NCBI GenBank assembly: GCA_027622555.1
Contig: JAQBYJ010000062.1
Location: forward strand, 1 to 34,523
From: Verrucomicrobiota bacterium
GTDB taxonomy: Bacteria; Verrucomicrobiota; Verrucomicrobiia; Opitutales; UBA2995
Length of the DNA stretch: 34,523 bases
Reading direction: 5' to 3'
Below, in pieces: positions 31,555 through 34,523 of this stretch. The translations under genes and the position numbers were made by a program. The notes under the pieces are model-generated. The model made no database searches, was not told the origin of the DNA, and saw only the letters and a program-made list of their open reading frames with translations. Each line of letters begins with the position of its first letter. Positions within the stretch are counted from its first letter, which is position 1.

Positions 31555-34392
31555 TTACAGAGAAACCTTAAGGGTATTGATAAACAATATCAGGTTTTCC
31601 AAAGATCCGGTAGATGGAGGAACAACAAAACAACCCATCATAGGATCTCCGTCAAACGGCTGTGCACTGATATTCAGGGAAGTCGATTCGTCATTATTTG
31701 GACCCTCAAACGCACTCATCAAAGTATATTCGTTTAGATCGGGAAAGTATGGGAAAAAGACGATTTTGAATCCTTGAACTGGATCATAGCCAACCATGGA
31801 TCGAAAATAGTCGTCTGCATCATTGGGATTAGTACCAGCGGCAAATTCCTCCCCGTTGGTTTGACCATCACCATCAAAATCGAAATCAATAGCTTTTTGT
31901 TGAGCTGAAGCATTTGAAGGAAATGGGCCGCCAGCTTCGTTGGCGTAAGCTTCATATTCATTTTCATCCACCACAATTTTGATAACTCTCACTGTGATCG
32001 CTTGGCTATCCATAAGCACAGGATCGCCATTATCAACAACGCCTATAGTTACTTCGTAATCGTTGTCACCATTTGCGTCTGCGGGCGAGGCAAAAGCTTG
32101 GGCGGACTTAAAGCTCAATACTTTGCTCGTAGAATTCAAATTGAAGAGGTCGGCATCGGCTCCCCCTGTAATAGAGAATGTCATGGTATCACCCGAGTCT
32201 TGATCGGTTGCCATCAATGTTGTTAAAACAACTGTCCCTTCTTCAACAATGATAGTAGCTGTATCTCCGCCACCATTGCTAACAATCACCGGCGGATCAT
32301 TTACATCTAACTCCAGCACATTTACCGTGATGGTCTGCGTATCCAAACCGCCGTTTTGGTCTGAAACTTGAACAATTACCTCATAGGAATTATCAGCTCC
32401 AAAAACAGGCACCGATTTAAAAGTCAATACACCGGTATTTGGATCGATATCAAACAGCGAATCATCTGCACCTCCTTCGATTGAAAATACCAACTTGTCA
32501 GCTGGAAAATCAGTATCCGACGCTGTAACGGTTGTGACTCCCGTTTGATTCTGGGTCGTCTCAATCGAAGCAGTCTCCCCACCTCCATCACTGGTAATTG
32601 CCGGATCTTCGTTCCCTGCTGTTCCGATTTGAACGATATGAAATGGGAGTGGGTAGGCAGTATAGTTGAAATTACAGATACTGGAATCGTATGTCCGAAA
32701 ATTTTGAGCACAATCCGTTAGGCTCAAACGAAAGGATAGGAAGTCTCCCCCGAATTCATCGCCGTCCAGCGGAATTTCAAATTTGTAAGTTACGTCGTTG
32801 ATAGTGCTTCCTTGAGTGGCTCGCTCATCAACAGCTGGATCATCCAGATCATCAGAAAATATCGATTGCCTGGATCCGAAATCGCCGGGCAAGCCATTCA
32901 GTAATTCCAGGTTTGCGAACTGTAGGCCAGTGCCAACGTCCGTGATACGCAGGCATACATTCAATGTGGCAGCATTTCCCACTAATAATTTCCCCGGAGT
33001 AACCGTAAGTTCAACAGGTATGGGAGGGGTACAATCCGCTGGACCGGAATTGAGGATCGTACAGGATCCTGGGAACTCGACCGGAAACGGAATTTCTTCT
33101 GGACCAAAACCGAAGGTGCTGGACAGGCCACATTTGTTGGTTAATCGGATGCGCCAACAATATTCCCCGGGACTCACACCCTTCGGTAAGGGTACCATAA
33201 CCCTAAAAATTGGATTAAAATCTGGATCAAGTGACTCAAAATCAAGGTTCTCAATAGTAACTGGAACTATCTGATCTGCCATGCCCTTGGGGCTCAACAG
33301 TTCAACGGAATTAGGAAACCGGCCGAATCCAAAACTGCTTCCAAATCCAAGGTCCATGCCGCTTTCAGGATCGCTGGCCTGAAAAGTCAAAGTGACATAG
33401 CCGTTCGCTTCGACAAAATCAAAACTGCAATCGACACTACCATTGACCAACACAGGAGGAGTTAAGTCTTCGATTTTCGGAATTTGACTGGTCACGGCTA
33501 CTTTGAGTGTAGATCCTTCGGGAAACAGAAGCCGTTCTTCAAAAAAGAAACTTCCCGAAAATGCTGCACCATAAATTGCGCGGTTTTGCACCCGATCGGT
33601 AATTTCGAGGCGAGGAGCGTATTGCCCAATTGTAGTTCCAAATGGGACACTAATCTGCCCCTTCCAGATACCAGAATTTGCGTCACCACTATCAAGGGAT
33701 AGAAATCCGAAAAGCGATTGAGCTGAAGGATCATCACAGTGAATCAGGCTTATACTGGGAAAGCTTATACCACATCCTTCATCCTGTAATTCCACCGTAA
33801 CATTCAAAACTACAGGCTGGCTGGTAATATCTGCCGTTGCTGGTTCGAATAAGAGCGGACTAGCAACAATCGGTGCCAAAATGTCAGATCGATCATTAAT
33901 AATCTCAACCTTTGTTTGTATCGATCCGTCCGTAGTTTCTAGCCATTTATTCAATTCAACTTCATTGTCGAAGGAACAGGTATTTCCTGCCTTATCTCTA
34001 ATCCATACACGTGACAGGCAATAAATGCCTTCTGCGATACACCGATTTATAGATGTGGTTCCGGAAAACCTGCCACTGTTATGGGTGCCCTCTACCAGGT
34101 CTCTCGAACTTAAAAAGGCTGATAAGCTACTCGTACCTGTCTGAGCTCTGTAAGTTAGGGAAATGGAATCGATTCCTTTACCTACATCCGATGCCCATAA
34201 ATCTACACTCGTTTCTGGAAAAGATTCTTCGGTGCCACGCAAGTCGACTGGGTCCCCATTATTTATTAGCACATTCCACAGTCCGTCAGGCTTGATACAG
34301 TCCACCTCAACCTCGGTTTCCCCGTACAGACAAATGTCTCCAATATCATAAAAGACTTCCTGCCCAAATATGTCGCAAACCATTAATCTCAA
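31555..34392 (-). CDS. Large extracellular-type protein with cadherin-like repeats, probably 5'-truncated
   Basis: 945 residues from a TTG start. The N-terminal 600 residues are beta-rich, cysteine-containing and probably several Ig-like domains (recurring DxA-GI/LSLT-R patterns such as SDVGKGIDSISLTYRA, DEGCGISFPSISLI and DVGTGLQFANLELL). Two cadherin-like domains follow (about 620-720 and 722-830, FSI(E/T)GGADxxLFxx). Next comes a calcium-loop stretch typical of thrombospondin type 3 repeats (DFDFDGDGQTNGEEFAAGTNP), then a C-terminal beta module. Such proteins are normally exported, yet no signal peptide is present. The frame reads sensibly for some 24 codons above the TTG (NDINWKHWVEGTTLDL) to a TAG at about 34460, with no ATG. 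Upstream DNA is AT-rich and full of stops, so the 5' end looks lost or frameshifted. Confidence 0.65.
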   Translation of the reverse strand: MRLMVCDIFGQEVFYDIGDICLYGETEVEVDCIKPDGLWNVLINNGDPVDLRGTEESFPETSVDLWASDVGKGIDSISLTYRAQTGTSSLSAFLSSRDLVEGTHNSGRFSGTTSINRCIAEGIYCLSRVWIRDKAGNTCSFDNEVELNKWLETTDGSIQTKVEIINDRSDILAPIVASPLLFEPATADITSQPVVLNVTVELQDEGCGISFPSISLIHCDDPSAQSLFGFLSLDSGDANSGIWKGQISVPFGTTIGQYAPRLEITDRVQNRAIYGAAFSGSFFFEERLLFPEGSTLKVAVTSQIPKIEDLTPPVLVNGSVDCSFDFVEANGYVTLTFQASDPESGMDLGFGSSFGFGRFPNSVELLSPKGMADQIVPVTIENLDFESLDPDFNPIFRVMVPLPKGVSPGEYCWRIRLTNKCGLSSTFGFGPEEIPFPVEFPGSCTILNSGPADCTPPIPVELTVTPGKLLVGNAATLNVCLRITDVGTGLQFANLELLNGLPGDFGSRQSIFSDDLDDPAVDERATQGSTINDVTYKFEIPLDGDEFGGDFLSFRLSLTDCAQNFRTYDSSICNFNYTAYPLPFHIVQIGTAGNEDPAITSDGGGETASIETTQNQTGVTTVTASDTDFPADKLVFSIEGGADDSLFDIDPNTGVLTFKSVPVFGADNSYEVIVQVSDQNGGLDTQTITVNVLELDVNDPPVIVSNGGGDTATIIVEEGTVVLTTLMATDQDSGDTMTFSITGGADADLFNLNSTSKVLSFKSAQAFASPADANGDNDYEVTIGVVDNGDPVLMDSQAITVRVIKIVVDENEYEAYANEAGGPFPSNASAQQKAIDFDFDGDGQTNGEEFAAGTNPNDADDYFRSMVGYDPVQGFKIVFFPYFPDLNEYTLMSAFEGPNNDESTSLNISAQPFDGDPMMGCFVVPPSTGSLENLILFINTLKVSL

Positions 34393-34523
34393 ATCAAGCG
34401 TTGTTCCCTCAACCCAATGCTTCCAATTGATGTCATTATATAAATAAATATTTGGTAACTACTCAGGTGGATTAGAAGGTAAAACTAGAGAGTAAAAATT
34501 CAAAATAAAAAATATTAAAAAAG
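34393..34523. other. Right-end spacer, AT-rich, no gene recognised
   Basis: The first 65 or so bases continue the reading frame of the cadherin-repeat gene without a start codon. The remaining bases are very AT-rich with stops in every minus-strand frame. On the minus strand there is a TATTTATTTATATAAT stretch that could serve as a promoter element. Nothing firmer can be said. Confidence 0.4.

Noticed and set aside
1-34523. tRNA genes, rRNA, CRISPR arrays, phage or conjugation genes
   Set aside because: All longer gaps were read on both strands, and none contains a cloverleaf-like segment, regularly spaced repeats or recognisable mobile-element genes other than the transposase fragment.

Overview
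The window reads as a chromosomal segment of a Gram-negative bacterium of the Verrucomicrobia, most probably the Opitutae side of the phylum. This is inferred from content, not from any search. The pointers are a secreted TIGR02597-type protein, the tandem 'VGTGDEILIASF' repeat domains that are common in verrucomicrobial secreted proteins, the long (about 680 aa) form of IspG, CdsA with a PGxGG signature, and many secreted beta-domain proteins. The DNA is moderately AT-rich. I see no tRNA, rRNA, CRISPR array, prophage or intact insertion sequence.

Layout. (1) 1-668, minus strand: a stand-alone response-regulator receiver overlapping a small two-helix membrane protein, perhaps followed by another gene cut by the window edge. 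(2) 822-5015, plus strand: upp, a two-SIS-domain sugar-phosphate protein related to MurQ and the glucokinase regulatory protein, a secreted protein with two TonB C-terminal domains, and metA (predicted acetyl-CoA type). A small SelT/W/H-like redox protein faces metA. (3) 5478-12581, plus strand: a tightly coupled envelope and isoprenoid operon uppS-cdsA-dxr-rseP-ispG, then rph. DXR and IspG make isoprenoid precursors, UppS builds the undecaprenyl carrier, CdsA supplies CDP-diacylglycerol, and RseP is the intramembrane protease. (4) 12582-13146: an AT-rich gap with no large gene. It carries a minus-strand intrinsic terminator preceded by a 19-codon ORF, which is the best candidate here for an undescribed transcript. 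(5) 13147-15192, plus strand: a PlsC-like acyltransferase with altered catalytic motifs and an unrecognised membrane/coiled-coil protein. (6) 15193-15665: a decayed IS630-type transposase remnant and a bidirectional terminator. (7) 15666-18427, minus strand: two secreted proteins.

(8) 18636-28185, minus strand: an amino-acid and core-gene block read in the order HU, hisS, serA, plsY, hom, lysC, thrC, cimA. The aspartate-family steps (aspartokinase, homoserine dehydrogenase, threonine synthase) are packed together with citramalate synthase (isoleucine precursor) and serine synthesis. Downstream of metA in window terms, homoserine therefore has both its methionine and threonine exits encoded in this window. 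(9) 28291-30611, plus strand and divergent from HU: a ClpX-like unfoldase lacking the N-terminal zinc domain, then ubiE/menG. (10) 30801-34392: a small secreted protein of unknown function (+), and a large cadherin-repeat protein (-) that seems to lack its normal N-terminus.

Most of the window is ordinary housekeeping DNA. No clear new multi-gene system is visible. The items that deserve a second look are the small transcript candidate at 12.6 kb, the acyltransferase and membrane-protein pair, the GKRP-like protein, the zinc-domain-less ClpX, and the 5'-truncated cadherin gene.
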